Shown: piece by piece, positions 36,855-46,400 of the stretch | Position numbering within the stretch: position 1 is the first letter of the stretch | How the letters are laid out: every line of letters starts with the position of its first letter | Assembly (NCBI RefSeq): GCF_022267535.1 | Contig: NZ_JAHNZV010000017.1 | Span: forward strand, 1 to 58,676 | Source of the DNA: Psychromonas antarctica | GTDB lineage: Bacteria > Pseudomonadota > Gammaproteobacteria > Enterobacterales > Psychromonadaceae | Length of the DNA: 58,676 nucleotides | Reading direction: 5' to 3' | Made by a program: the position numbers and the translations under genes | The notes under the pieces: generated by a model | What the model saw: only the letters and a program-made list of their open reading frames with translations | Told to the model about the DNA's origin: nothing | Databases searched by the model: none

Positions 36855-37551
36855 TTCCTTATCATCAATAAAACTGAGTATCTAAAACAAAGCTAAACGC
36901 ACAATCAAACTGAGCGACGTTCATGTATGGTTATAAGCATATTATATGCCAAAGAATATTAACCATTCTTTTCAGTAAGTTACCATCGTTACTGGTGAGA
37001 TGTTTTATTTCCCCTGTAAGATTTTTCGGCACTAAATAATTTTTTTTAGGTTTTAAATGATCTTTGGTTGCTTATTATTTCACTATTTTAATTGCTGGGG
37101 GGGCAAAATAAAAGTGCTAACTCTCTGATATAATTATAAATTCGGAAGAAATTCGCATATACGTTAAGGTTTTATGTCAATGCGCTGGCAATCGTATATC
37201 CCAGTCATTTAAAAAAGTGGTTTTCGATCTGCTCTGATAGTCTAACTTACAGTGTAAATTATTTCGACGTTACTAGATTTATTGCGCGTTATATTACCTT
37301 TCTGGCATTTACTAACCAACATGACTTGGATTGTAAGCGGCTATAGGAAAGTGCAGTAAAAAAATTAGCTTCTTTATAAATAACGGCAAGCGTTAGACTA
37401 CTATACCAATGTTACTATTCAAGCGTAGGGGGAATGGAGGAAAGCAATGAGTTGATTTGTTGTTCTTTCTGATGCAATTTATCTTGCGTTATCGGACTAG
37501 CTCGAAAGGCCTTTATTATAGACCCCGAGCTAGCTTATTGAAGCTATAACT
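36855..37551. other. 697-base gap between PEP-CTERM gene and prsT
   Basis: Apart from the sigma-54 promoter I see no gene. Bases 36955-37500 are AT-rich and could carry the PrsR enhancer sites. CTAGCTCG (37497-37504) and CGAGCTAG (37526-37533) form an 8-base inverted repeat behind prsT, but no T-run follows. Confidence 0.45.
36937..36951 (-). promoter_or_regulatory. Sigma-54 (RpoN) promoter of the PEP-CTERM gene
   Basis: Minus strand TGGCATATAATATGC. GG and GC have exactly the -24/-12 spacing, and 8 of the 10 consensus bases of TGGCAC-N5-TTGC match. It lies 83 bases before the start codon, leaving a leader of about 70 bases. PrsR, the likely activator, is encoded 3.4 kb away. Confidence 0.75.
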
Positions 37552-40194
37552 TTAAGTTTCATTAACAATATTAAAATGATCATTAATGCTAGCATCTTCA
37601 GGTGATAATTTTATTGCTTGCTCAATAAGCGCTTTACCACGCTTTTTATCACCTTGATTAAATAATATCCAACCATATGTATCTGCAATAGCCGCATTAT
37701 TTGGCATTAATCTATATGCTTTCTCTGCCAGACCAGCCGCGCGCTCATCGCCTTGCTCGAAATACAGCCAGGCTGCATTATTTAAGCTGATGATATCATT
37801 CGGAGCTCGTTTTAGTAGCGTTTCATAGATTACTAAAGCTTGTTGTTTATTCCCTTTATTTTGTTGATAAATCGCTTGATAACGCTGCGCTGCTAAACTG
37901 CTGGGTAATGCTTTTTGCCATTCATTAAGAAAAGTGACTGCTTTCTCTGAATCGCCCATTTTCAATTGTTGATATAGCTGTTCAGCAACACCTTCATCTT
38001 TTGTTTTTTGCCAGTATGAATCTAATAGATTGATCGCTTGTTTTTGTTTTCCTTGTGCAATTAAGATATCTGAATTCAATTGTGTGGCTAACGAGCTCTT
38101 TGGCAATAGCCGACTTATTTGTTCGGTTATTTTTTGAGCTTCATTATATTGTCCAGAAGCTATTTCTATCCGTGTTAATAAGCTTAAAAGGCGAATATCT
38201 TTTGTGGCTTTTTTAATTGCAGGCATGAGAATCCCCCTTGCTTTGGGATAATCTTTTTCTACCATTGCGGTAGATGCTTTTGCCAGATTAAGTCGCAATA
38301 TTATTTCGTCAAGGCTCGCTTGGTACTTTTGTGGTAGTTCATTTTCTGCTTCTTTCGCATAACCCGTTGCTAAGTCGATTTTATTCTGTTGTAGGGTTAA
38401 ATTAGCCAAGGTTAGTGCTAAGACGCTAGCTTCGTAATTTTTAGGGAGATAATCAGCTGCATTCAACGGATCTTGTTGCAGCTGTATCATGGCCAGCACA
38501 ATGCCACGATAAGCAACAATTTCAGAAGGGTAAAAGCTAATTATTTTTTTATAGTCAGTCAGGGTGAGTTGCCAGTTTTTGTTTATTATATCGATTTTAG
38601 CTACGCTATAAAGTGCTTGGATATTGTTGTTCTCTAATGTCAAAATGTTTTTTAGTATTTTTTCTGCTGCATCCAACTTCCCCTGATAGATATAATAATT
38701 TGCAACAATTAATTGTGTATCAGTACTCTCGCTGTATGTTTTCTCTAAACTGGCAACATAGTTATTTACTTCTATTTTTTTATTGAGACTGAGAAGTTGG
38801 CGAATATGGAGTATCTGTAATTTTTGGTTTTCGGGATTGGCAGCCAAAGCGGCAGAAACTGATTGTAGCGCCATTTCTGGTTGTGGATCCGGTAAGTTGT
38901 TGTAATAAAAGTTTTCAAGTAGTGCAACCCCCACTGAATTGGGGGCTAAGGATGCTGCTTTATCAAGGGCTGTTTTAGCTTTCGAAAATTCTTTTTGCTG
39001 AATTGCGGCACTGGCATAAAGAATCCATGTTTCAGCATTTCGGCTTGCTTCTGGCACATATTCAAGTAAGGCTAAAACCTCTTCTGATTTGTTCTGTTGC
39101 AGCTGTGTTGCTACGTAAAGCTCAGTAAGTTTGAGCGGGGATATTTCAGGATCAATTACATCTGCAAGATATTTTCCAGCATTTTTAGGATCACCTTCCT
39201 TATAAAGGATGAGTCCTAATAAAGTCGCTGACTTTTTGTGCCCCGGAGTGCTATCTAGAATCTCAAATAACAGTTTTTTGGCAGCAGCAAACTGCTGATT
39301 TTCAAATAATTCAAGTGCACGAGTATATTGCAGAGAAAGCGATTCTGTCCCAGGGAATTCATCGGATAAAATATGTGTGTAGATCATCGCTTCTGCAACG
39401 CGACCCTGCTGCGTTAATACATTTGCTAAGCTCTGAATAATTTGAATACGTTGGGTGGTAAAAATATCAGCAGAGGGCAAGGTCGTTAATGCCAGTGAAA
39501 GAGATTTTTCAGCTTTATCAAGTTCACCCATGTTGATATAAATTAAGCTTTTTAAGAAGATACTTTCAGTATTTGTAGCATCAAGTTCGATGATTTCATC
39601 AATAATATTAATTGCACCATCTGCATTGCCGGAGGCTGCTTCAATTTTTGCAAGGGCGAGCTTACTGTCAATTTTAAAATCTGAATTTTTTAGTAATTCA
39701 TTAAAAGCGGTTTTGGCTTGTGGCAATTGACTGTTATAAAATAATTGCTGTGCAATTGCTAGCTGCAAACGTGGTGCTTGAGTGGATAGCAATACCCTCT
39801 GTTGATCAATCATTTTTTGTGCGGAAATAAACTTTCCTGACTTTTGATAAGCTTCAAGAAGTGCAAAATAGTACTCGGCATTTTTAGTACCAGTAAATGC
39901 TTCAAGCACTTTAATGCTATTTTGAGGTTGCCCCGATTGTTGATGTATTGCCGCCAAAATGAGGTATCCATCAACGTTAGCAGGGGCGGCTTTAATTGCT
40001 TCGCTAGCTGCGTTAAAAGCGGCTTTAAATTGATGCATATCGAGGTATGCTTGCCCTTGTTGAATGTGTATAGCAGGATCGTTGCTGATTGCCGAATCTG
40101 CGGAATCACTGCAAGCTGACAGTAACATCGCGCCAGTAAGCGTGATTGCTGAAAGTATATCTTTTATTTTAATATTAAAGCATGCTGTTTTCAT
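37552..40194 (-). CDS. prsT: PEP-CTERM system TPR-repeat lipoprotein PrsT
   Basis: An 880-residue lipoprotein: signal peptide with lipobox MLLSAC (Cys28), then TPR helices to the end, for example AIHIQQGQAYLDMHQFKAAFNAASEAIKAAP (near 41) and NDIISLNNAAWLYFEQGDERAAGLAEKAYRL (near 805). Length and layout are those of the TPR lipoprotein always found near PrsK/PrsR and exosortase. It probably helps polysaccharide or protein export at the envelope; the exact role is unknown. It follows prsR by 54 bases. Confidence 0.93.
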   Translation of the reverse strand: MKTACFNIKIKDILSAITLTGAMLLSACSDSADSAISNDPAIHIQQGQAYLDMHQFKAAFNAASEAIKAAPANVDGYLILAAIHQQSGQPQNSIKVLEAFTGTKNAEYYFALLEAYQKSGKFISAQKMIDQQRVLLSTQAPRLQLAIAQQLFYNSQLPQAKTAFNELLKNSDFKIDSKLALAKIEAASGNADGAINIIDEIIELDATNTESIFLKSLIYINMGELDKAEKSLSLALTTLPSADIFTTQRIQIIQSLANVLTQQGRVAEAMIYTHILSDEFPGTESLSLQYTRALELFENQQFAAAKKLLFEILDSTPGHKKSATLLGLILYKEGDPKNAGKYLADVIDPEISPLKLTELYVATQLQQNKSEEVLALLEYVPEASRNAETWILYASAAIQQKEFSKAKTALDKAASLAPNSVGVALLENFYYNNLPDPQPEMALQSVSAALAANPENQKLQILHIRQLLSLNKKIEVNNYVASLEKTYSESTDTQLIVANYYIYQGKLDAAEKILKNILTLENNNIQALYSVAKIDIINKNWQLTLTDYKKIISFYPSEIVAYRGIVLAMIQLQQDPLNAADYLPKNYEASVLALTLANLTLQQNKIDLATGYAKEAENELPQKYQASLDEIILRLNLAKASTAMVEKDYPKARGILMPAIKKATKDIRLLSLLTRIEIASGQYNEAQKITEQISRLLPKSSLATQLNSDILIAQGKQKQAINLLDSYWQKTKDEGVAEQLYQQLKMGDSEKAVTFLNEWQKALPSSLAAQRYQAIYQQNKGNKQQALVIYETLLKRAPNDIISLNNAAWLYFEQGDERAAGLAEKAYRLMPNNAAIADTYGWILFNQGDKKRGKALIEQAIKLSPEDASINDHFNIVNET

Positions 40195-40248
40195 CGATAT
40201 TTCCTTGCTTAAAATTACCTTTAAGGCACTGAGTATCCGCTTTCTTAC

Positions 40249-41601
40249 TTAATTGATACTTAAATTATGTTTTTTCATTAAATCGTACAAAGTAGGTCTG
40301 GTTACACCGAGCAATTTTGCCGCCGCAGATATATTGTTACCTGTCGCATTTAGGGTTGTTTTTAGTGCATTTAGCTCTGCACCTTCACGAATAACTTTAA
40401 GATTTAGTGGTATTGGATCAACGGATTTTAAACCCAAGTCTTCAGCCGATATATATTTCTGCTCGCACATAATTGCTGCACGAGTGACTTTATTGCCAAG
40501 TTCACGAATATTGCCTGGCCATGAATATTCCTCTATGGCGCTGATAGCATCTTCAGTAAAACCGACTATTTTTAAATTCTCTTCCTGAGCATATTTTTTT
40601 AATAAGTAACGGGCCAGCAGAATTTTATCTGAACTCCTGTCTCTTAAAGGCGGAATATCAATCTGTATTTCTGCAATCCGGTAATAGAGGTCTTCCCTGA
40701 ATTCACCTTTTGCCATCATTTCTTCGAGGTTTCTATTGGTTGCGCAAACAATTCTGGTATCCAAGTAGATTAACTTCCTACCGCCAACGCGTTCTATCAC
40801 TTTCTCTTGTAAAAAGCGTAGTAATTTAGCTTGTAATTGGAGAGGCATTTCCCCTATTTCATCAAGAAAGACTGTACCGCCATCAGCAAGCTCAAATTTT
40901 CCGGGGGTACTTTTTACCGCGCCAGTAAATGCACCTCTTTCGTAGCCAAATAGCTCACTTTCAAATAGGTTTTCAGGTAGAGCGGCGCAATTAATCGCAA
41001 CAAAGGGCGCATCACTACGCGCGCTTAGCGAATGCAGTGATGTTGCTAAAACTTCTTTGCCCGTACCGCTTTCACCAAGCAGTAAGCAAGCTGCATTAGT
41101 CGGGGCGACTCTTTCTATCAACTTGCATACCTTTAACATTTTATCATCGCCAGTGATCAATCCTTTAAGATTGCTACTTTTAGATAAATTAAAAGCTCTG
41201 TTTTTTGCCTCCAGCTGATGCATGTGAAATGCGCGCTGGACGATAAGTTCTAATGTATCGGGATTGACTGGTTTGCTGTAAAAATCATAAGCGCCTAGGC
41301 TGACCGCTTTGATCGCATGCTCATTACAATCATTACCGGTCATAACAATGAGTTTCATGTGCGGATTTATTTCCAGGGCTTGCTGCACTAAAGCAAAACC
41401 TTGCGTCACCCCATCTGGATCTGGTGGCAAGCCAAGATCTTGTACCATGACTTGTGGCTCATGCAAGCGTATTGCGATAATCGCATCATTTAAATTAGAT
41501 GCCACGACAACATTATAATCGGAAAAATGCCATTTAAGCTGAGTCAGCAGTCCTACGTCGTCTTCGACAATTAATAAAGTTTGAGCGTTATTTTTCTGCA
41601 A
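40249..41601 (-). CDS. prsR: PEP-CTERM-box response regulator PrsR
   Basis: A 450-residue NtrC-type activator. Seen: receiver domain (about 1-125) with the acceptor aspartate in VMVQDLGLPPD and the conserved lysine in FYSKPVN; sigma-54 AAA+ domain (about 150-380) with Walker A GESGTGKE, the RpoN contact loop GAFTGA and Walker B GTVFLDEIGEM; and a Fis-type HTH (NNISAAAKLLGVTRPTLYDLMKKH). It should activate RpoN-dependent PEP-CTERM genes when phosphorylated by PrsK. Its own promoter is not evident; it lies 26 bases behind the outer-membrane protein gene. Confidence 0.95.
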   Translation of the reverse strand: MQKNNAQTLLIVEDDVGLLTQLKWHFSDYNVVVASNLNDAIIAIRLHEPQVMVQDLGLPPDPDGVTQGFALVQQALEINPHMKLIVMTGNDCNEHAIKAVSLGAYDFYSKPVNPDTLELIVQRAFHMHQLEAKNRAFNLSKSSNLKGLITGDDKMLKVCKLIERVAPTNAACLLLGESGTGKEVLATSLHSLSARSDAPFVAINCAALPENLFESELFGYERGAFTGAVKSTPGKFELADGGTVFLDEIGEMPLQLQAKLLRFLQEKVIERVGGRKLIYLDTRIVCATNRNLEEMMAKGEFREDLYYRIAEIQIDIPPLRDRSSDKILLARYLLKKYAQEENLKIVGFTEDAISAIEEYSWPGNIRELGNKVTRAAIMCEQKYISAEDLGLKSVDPIPLNLKVIREGAELNALKTTLNATGNNISAAAKLLGVTRPTLYDLMKKHNLSIN

Positions 41602-41627
41602 AAGATCCCCTTAAATTTAATAACACT

Positions 41628-42941
41628 TCAATACCTGAAAGCGATTCTGGTCGAATAGTGTTGTTCTTGATAACCTGGTGTGACCTGAATATCTGTTTGT
41701 TTTTCAAAAGTAGCGGAGCACTGTATATATAATGAATCATTTATATTATATCTTCCATATACTTTCGCTTCTGTATACTTCTTATTGTCTCCACTATTGA
41801 GCTCTTCCTTGTAATAGTCTGCAGAGATACCGGAACTGAATTTTTTGGTTACCGACCATACCAGTTCACCGTAGGTACCATATCTATTTTTGTCCTCAGT
41901 GGCGCCACTGTTTATCATCAATATATTATCATCATTACTAAAATATAAGCGTGCTTTACTTACTAACCGCCCGTCGAGCATAGTGTATTGATAGTCTAAT
42001 GAAATTTTAGAACGCCAAAATACGCTATTTCCAGAGAAGTCCAATTCATCAGGTTCACCAACTTGTTGCGCTGAGTTTAGAAGTGTTCTGGACGCACTGA
42101 GCTGCAACAGATGTGCTCGCATTAGCGCGTTAATACTTAGACCGTAATGCTGGCCATTGTAGTCATAATCTGAACCTTGAATCCAAGTTTCACCCATGCT
42201 TAGTAAATAAGTCCCTAATCTATATTGTCCTGTTATCTGTGCATCTAAATTATGCTGCCGATAATCACTATCTAGACCATCAAATTTATGTTCACTGCCC
42301 ATATAGCTTAATTGTAGTTGCATTGTCTTACTTAGCGCATACTGCCAGCTTGTTTGCCCTGTATTTGAATTGCTATCATTGTTATTGCTGTTGTCAAACC
42401 AGATCTCCTCGTGCGCAACGGCAAACACAAACGTTGTGCGTTGCGAAAAGGGGAGCAACCATTTTAAACCTAAATCGACAACATCTCTTTCATCTTGATT
42501 TCCAGCGAGGTTTGTTTTGTTTTCATCAATAATATATCTTTGCCGGCTATGCGCGAGGTTAAACAATATGTTTTTACTAAATAGCTCCTGTGTGAGGGCT
42601 GATTTACCTATCCAATAGCTACTGTTTTCAAGTGCATTTTCACTTTGACCTTCATATTTTGTATAATAATTAAGTACTATTGTGTTGCTGGCCGACTGCT
42701 GTTCGTAGCCCAGTTCAACATCGCCTATAAGGGTAGAGCCACTTTGCTCATCGTTGGCAATTTTATAGATATTGTCGCTATATTCATATTCAGCACCCAC
42801 CTCTATAAACTTGCTCCTACTAAACTGCTCATCGTCGTTATTATCGACAGCTTTAACACACGTCACAGATGACAGCGTTGTTATTAAAATGGCAGAGTAT
42901 ATTTGCTTACATAGATTACTAATATTCATAAGAGTTATCAC
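41628..42941 (-). CDS. Exosortase-cluster outer-membrane beta-barrel protein
   Basis: A 437-residue exported protein: signal segment (to about residue 30), then many alternating beta-strands rich in Tyr, Ser and Asn, such as FIEVGAEYEYSDNIY and GDVELGYEQQSASNTIVLNYY, and a C-terminal aromatic residue (STRIAFRY) typical of BAM-inserted barrels. It fits the PEP-CTERM system-associated barrel family (TIGR03016-like; EpsL-like is the alternative). It probably forms part of the polysaccharide secretion route. It overlaps the preceding gene by four bases. Confidence 0.8.
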   Translation of the reverse strand: MITLMNISNLCKQIYSAILITTLSSVTCVKAVDNNDDEQFSRSKFIEVGAEYEYSDNIYKIANDEQSGSTLIGDVELGYEQQSASNTIVLNYYTKYEGQSENALENSSYWIGKSALTQELFSKNILFNLAHSRQRYIIDENKTNLAGNQDERDVVDLGLKWLLPFSQRTTFVFAVAHEEIWFDNSNNNDSNSNTGQTSWQYALSKTMQLQLSYMGSEHKFDGLDSDYRQHNLDAQITGQYRLGTYLLSMGETWIQGSDYDYNGQHYGLSINALMRAHLLQLSASRTLLNSAQQVGEPDELDFSGNSVFWRSKISLDYQYTMLDGRLVSKARLYFSNDDNILMINSGATEDKNRYGTYGELVWSVTKKFSSGISADYYKEELNSGDNKKYTEAKVYGRYNINDSLYIQCSATFEKQTDIQVTPGYQEQHYSTRIAFRY

Positions 42942-43699
42942 TTATCATTAAGAATGATGCCTGCAAGTTTTCCGTTACCGATCAAATCAATACCCACCTG
43001 CACTTGTGATGGGGTTGTTTTACCATAACGAACGACTAAAATTGTCATATCACAAATTGATGCTAAAATTTGACTTTCTGCATAACGGCCAATGGGTGGG
43101 GTATCCAGAATGATAAAACGATCTGGGTAGCGTATCTTCACCATCGAGATGAAGTGTTCCATTTTCTCTGATGAAAAATTCTCAGCTGCATGCTGTGTGC
43201 GAATACCTGAAGGAATAATTCTTAAGCGAGGAATGCCCGATGAATAGATAATATCTTCTATTTTTTCTGTGTCTCCCTCCAGAAAGTGTGACAAACCAAA
43301 TTTGGGAGGGTGGTTGAGATAGTTATCTAAACATGATGTATAGCTATTACAATCAATAACGAGGGCTGTTTTACTATGATCTAGGGCAATGCTTGCAGCC
43401 AGGTTCATGGCGATATGACTGGTGCCTGCTTGAGGAGTCAGGCTGGAAATCATGCAAACAAAATTTTCATTATTTGCCGCTTTTAATATCTTGGTACGTA
43501 GTTCACGGTAATCATTAAGTGATTTATCATCTTGGCAGCCAGGATAAATAATTTTAAGTTCGTCGAGTTCCTGAGCTGTTAGCAAATATTCATCGTTCAT
43601 ATTACGAATTTGTTTACGTGCGTCAATGTCGATATCAGCAGCACTCAGATGAGTATTTTTATTCACATCTACAGGATAATTCAAATTGCTTTGTGTCAT
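42938..43699 (-). CDS. CapB/CpsD-like ATPase of the exosortase cluster, P-loop lysine missing
   Basis: A 253-residue P-loop protein of the bacterial tyrosine kinase (BY-kinase) type encoded behind its Wzz-like partner. Seen: a fold-typical ISSLTPQAGTSHIAMNLAASIA where the Walker A GK[ST] reads GTS, so the lysine is lost; ALVIDCNSYTSCLDN as Walker A'; and FIILDTPPI as Walker B. There is no C-terminal tyrosine cluster. It is therefore probably not an active autokinase but a nucleotide-free or weak partner of chain-length control. It overlaps the genes on both sides by four bases. Confidence 0.8.
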   Translation of the reverse strand: MTQSNLNYPVDVNKNTHLSAADIDIDARKQIRNMNDEYLLTAQELDELKIIYPGCQDDKSLNDYRELRTKILKAANNENFVCMISSLTPQAGTSHIAMNLAASIALDHSKTALVIDCNSYTSCLDNYLNHPPKFGLSHFLEGDTEKIEDIIYSSGIPRLRIIPSGIRTQHAAENFSSEKMEHFISMVKIRYPDRFIILDTPPIGRYAESQILASICDMTILVVRYGKTTPSQVQVGIDLIGNGKLAGIILNDK

Positions 43700-45261
43700 T
43701 TCAATAACTCCATTAGCCGTGAATGCAAGGGAGTATACACTTCCAGTATGGGGGTTTCATATTTATGGGCTAGCGCAATCGCCATATAAAGAGTTACTGC
43801 ACAGAACAGAAATAAAGTTAATACGATATTGCTCAGACGTCGTTTTTTTCTTTCTGAGCGATTCATATTATGGTTAATTCTGACCAGAAGTGGCACTTGG
43901 GAGAAGGCACTTAATTGCGAAGCAAATCTGATTTTATTATCCAACATTATTTTAGCTGTCGCCACTCCAAGTAAAAAGAGCAATCCGATAATCGGTCCTG
44001 CGATGAAAAAGTGCAGTAATCTTGGTCCCGAGGGCACTGTTGGATATACCGCCGGTTCCTGGACTTTATAATTTACTCCTTGTCCTTCGATATCGAGTAC
44101 CATCGAAAGCCGCGCTTTTTCTTTATTCGCAAGCATATCTTCATAGAGCTTTTTAATAACACTGTTATCACGGTTTAACTCCGAAAGCTCTGCTTGGTTA
44201 TTGGCTATTCGTTTACGTCGCTGATAAGCTTTTTCGAGCAAATCATCGAAGGCATTAAGCCTGTTTTTGATGGTGTTATGCTCTATCTGAGCTGTTGATA
44301 ATTTACTGCTAAGCTCTGTATAGAGAGGATTAAATTCGTTAGCAAAGCCCTCTTTCTCATTTTTTCTGTTTCCTAAGTCCGCGATGCTTTTTTTGGTATC
44401 ACTAATCTGATATTTTACTTCAACTACTTCAGGATAGTCACTTTTATAAGACAGTAGCAAATTATTAAGTTGTTGTTGTAACTGGTTTAGGCGAGTGTAG
44501 TAAAGCGCCGCTTCGTAATCATTTGACGAGAATTTATCTTGTGAGCGCAGTTGGTTTTTGAGTGATGAAATTCGTGTTTGACTCTCCATTTCTTGAATTT
44601 TCATATCTTCAATATCATTACGTAATGTCGAAATTCGTGACTCCACCTCGGTTTCTGTGCCGTCTAAGTGCGTTGACTTAAAGCTCTTTAATTTGTTTTC
44701 TGCTAGTAGTAATTGCTCTTTATAGCTGGAAACCTGTTGTTCAATAAAATTAAATGCACCACGGCTTTCATCTCTTTTTGTATTGGCGCTATCTTCAATG
44801 AATAAACGTACTACTTCATTTAATAGTCTAAATGTCAGATCCGCATCGTTATCCTGGTAGGAAATTTTTAAATAGTTGCCATTCAGTCCTTCAACTTGCA
44901 ATGCTTGACGTAATTCGGCAATTTTTTTATCGCGACTTGAGGGCGCTAGAAAAGCTGTTTTCCCGTAAATACGGACAATGACTTTGTTTAACTGTCGAGG
45001 TGAGTAGATAATATCTCGCACTTGCGACGTCCGACTTTCTTTTACCTTAGTGACCGCTGTCTGATCACCCAGCAGCGGTTTAATAATATTTTGGGTATCG
45101 GCATAAATAGTCACTTCACTATTAAACACTGAAGGTTTCATAATCCCTATTGCTAAAATACCAAAGCTGACTAACGTTGCAAGTAATGCCGATTTTAATT
45201 TGCGCAGAGATATTTCATGCCAGACGGCAATGATATATTTATAAATTTCATTAAGTTCCAT
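43696..45261 (-). CDS. Exopolysaccharide chain-length determinant (Wzz/GNVR)
   Basis: A 521-residue polysaccharide co-polymerase: N-terminal membrane segment (about 24-41), Wzz domain (PSVFNSEVTIYADTQNI), a long coiled coil (about 170-385) and a membrane segment near 415-435 followed by another near 480-500. It matches the PEP-CTERM chain-length family. It forms a translationally coupled pair with the CapB-like protein, and acts in the inner membrane/periplasm to set polymer length. Confidence 0.9.
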   Translation of the reverse strand: MELNEIYKYIIAVWHEISLRKLKSALLATLVSFGILAIGIMKPSVFNSEVTIYADTQNIIKPLLGDQTAVTKVKESRTSQVRDIIYSPRQLNKVIVRIYGKTAFLAPSSRDKKIAELRQALQVEGLNGNYLKISYQDNDADLTFRLLNEVVRLFIEDSANTKRDESRGAFNFIEQQVSSYKEQLLLAENKLKSFKSTHLDGTETEVESRISTLRNDIEDMKIQEMESQTRISSLKNQLRSQDKFSSNDYEAALYYTRLNQLQQQLNNLLLSYKSDYPEVVEVKYQISDTKKSIADLGNRKNEKEGFANEFNPLYTELSSKLSTAQIEHNTIKNRLNAFDDLLEKAYQRRKRIANNQAELSELNRDNSVIKKLYEDMLANKEKARLSMVLDIEGQGVNYKVQEPAVYPTVPSGPRLLHFFIAGPIIGLLFLLGVATAKIMLDNKIRFASQLSAFSQVPLLVRINHNMNRSERKKRRLSNIVLTLFLFCAVTLYMAIALAHKYETPILEVYTPLHSRLMELLK

Positions 45262-45263
45262 AT

Positions 45264-45869
45264 TTAAAAAACACTCTCTGGGACTATTAGGGTATCGGAT
45301 GGGCGTAACTCATAGTCAGTCGCTATGTCACCCTCTTTCATTATACTATCGAGTCTTACTGGGTAACGTTTTGTACCTTCATTTGTTTTACGGTATAAAA
45401 TGGCGTTATCGCCATCGGCAAAAACGCTTAATCCACCCGCCTGAAGAACTAAATCAAGTATAGTCATGCCCTGACGATAGGGAATAGTCTGTGGTAATTG
45501 TACTGCACCGGTGATACGCACACGGGTTAAAAATTCAGAGCTAATGGCTGAAGTTACGATGACGGTGACTTCGGGATTACGGATGAATTTATCGAGCTGA
45601 TCGCTGAGGTTGGCTGCCAAGTCTTCAGCTGTTGAGCCAACAGCTTTAGCATCACCTATTAAAGGAACTGAAATTTTTCCATCCGGCCGAACTGCGACAC
45701 TTAGAGATAAGTCAGGGTTTTGCCAAACATTAATATACAACTGATCGCCCGCGCCTATTTTGTATTCCGGGATCTCTTGTATTGCGATCCCTTGCTCAGG
45801 GCTATCAAGTGGTGTGGAACAGCTGGTTAGAAGACCAAAGCTTAACGCCAATAGTATTAATTTTCCCAT
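45264..45869 (-). CDS. Polysaccharide export lipoprotein (Wza-like)
   Basis: A 201-residue outer-membrane export protein of the exosortase locus. Seen: lipobox LLTSC (Cys17), the polysaccharide export domain EYKIGAGDQLYINVWQNPDLSLSVAVRPDGKISVPLIGD, then an SLBB domain with VRITGAVQLPQTIPYRQGMTILDLVLQAGG. It sits two bases ahead of the chain-length gene and 54 bases behind the prsK remnant. GAGAGGG precedes the ATG. Confidence 0.92.
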   Translation of the reverse strand: MGKLILLALSFGLLTSCSTPLDSPEQGIAIQEIPEYKIGAGDQLYINVWQNPDLSLSVAVRPDGKISVPLIGDAKAVGSTAEDLAANLSDQLDKFIRNPEVTVIVTSAISSEFLTRVRITGAVQLPQTIPYRQGMTILDLVLQAGGLSVFADGDNAILYRKTNEGTKRYPVRLDSIMKEGDIATDYELRPSDTLIVPESVF

Positions 45870-45923
45870 ATTACCCTCTCAGTTAGTTATATTAATATAT
45901 TCTGATAGTGATTCGGACTCTTT

Positions 45924-46175
45924 TTATGATGGTACCACATGAGCTAATTTTTCTTCGCCATTCAAAGGCAAATAAACAGAAAATTTAGTCCCTTTCCCGA
46001 TCCAACTCTCAACAAAAACTTCGCCTTGTAATGAATGTATTAGCTCTCTTATTTGGTACGCGCCGATCCCCATTCCCTTATTTTTTTTTGTACTGGAAAA
46101 GGGGGCAAACAATTGTTCATTAATAAAAGATTTATCCATCCCACAGCCTGTATCTTTGACTTCTAGCCACAATGC
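45924..46175 (-). pseudogene. prsK: prsK 3' part, cut off by the IS110 element
   Basis: About 84 codons encoding the end of the PrsK histidine kinase: ALWLEVKDTGCGMD (G1 box), LFAPFSSTK (F box), GMGIGAYQIRELI (G2 box) and GTKFSVYLPL. These ATP-binding boxes are essential and belong to the frame ending at 47384 on the far side of the insertion. No start codon with ribosome site is present, so it is unlikely to be made. Confidence 0.93.
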
Positions 46176-46224
46176 CTTGTATGGATAATAAACCCATTAA
46201 TTAATAATAATTAAACCAAGTTCG

Positions 46225-46400
46225 GGTAAAGTGAGGCCCAAGCTTTGGCTGCAACCAAAGCCTTCTTATACAACAGTTCGATAAATGCCAGGCTCCTCAT
46301 TTGAGAGACCGTTAACAAGAAAGAACGTTGTATAGGACTCCAAGCATTAAACTCGGATAGTCAACTGGGCCTCGAGCCCGAATAGCAAGGCGGAGTCAGC
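46225..46400 (+). ncRNA. Predicted bridge RNA of the IS110 element
   Basis: Three stem-loops in the order known for bridge RNAs. (1) GCTTTGG/CCAAAGC at 46242-46248 and 46255-46261. (2) A stem of TATACAAC plus GTTC (46267-46279) with GAAC plus GTTGTATA (46323-46334), enclosing a loop with AATGCC (46284-46289) and TAACAAG (46313-46319). (3) GACTCC/GGAGTC (46336-46341, 46392-46397) enclosing ATAGTCA (46357-46363), a GGGC/GCCC hairpin and CAAG (46386-46389). Loop 2 matches the prsK target (AATGCC-TTGTTA), loop 3 the joined element ends (ATAGTCA-CTTG). Ends of the RNA are approximate. Confidence 0.7.

Noticed and set aside
37497-37533. Inverted repeat CTAGCTCG/CGAGCTAG as terminator of prsT
   Set aside because: The loop is 21 bases and no T-run follows on the minus strand, so I did not call it a terminator.
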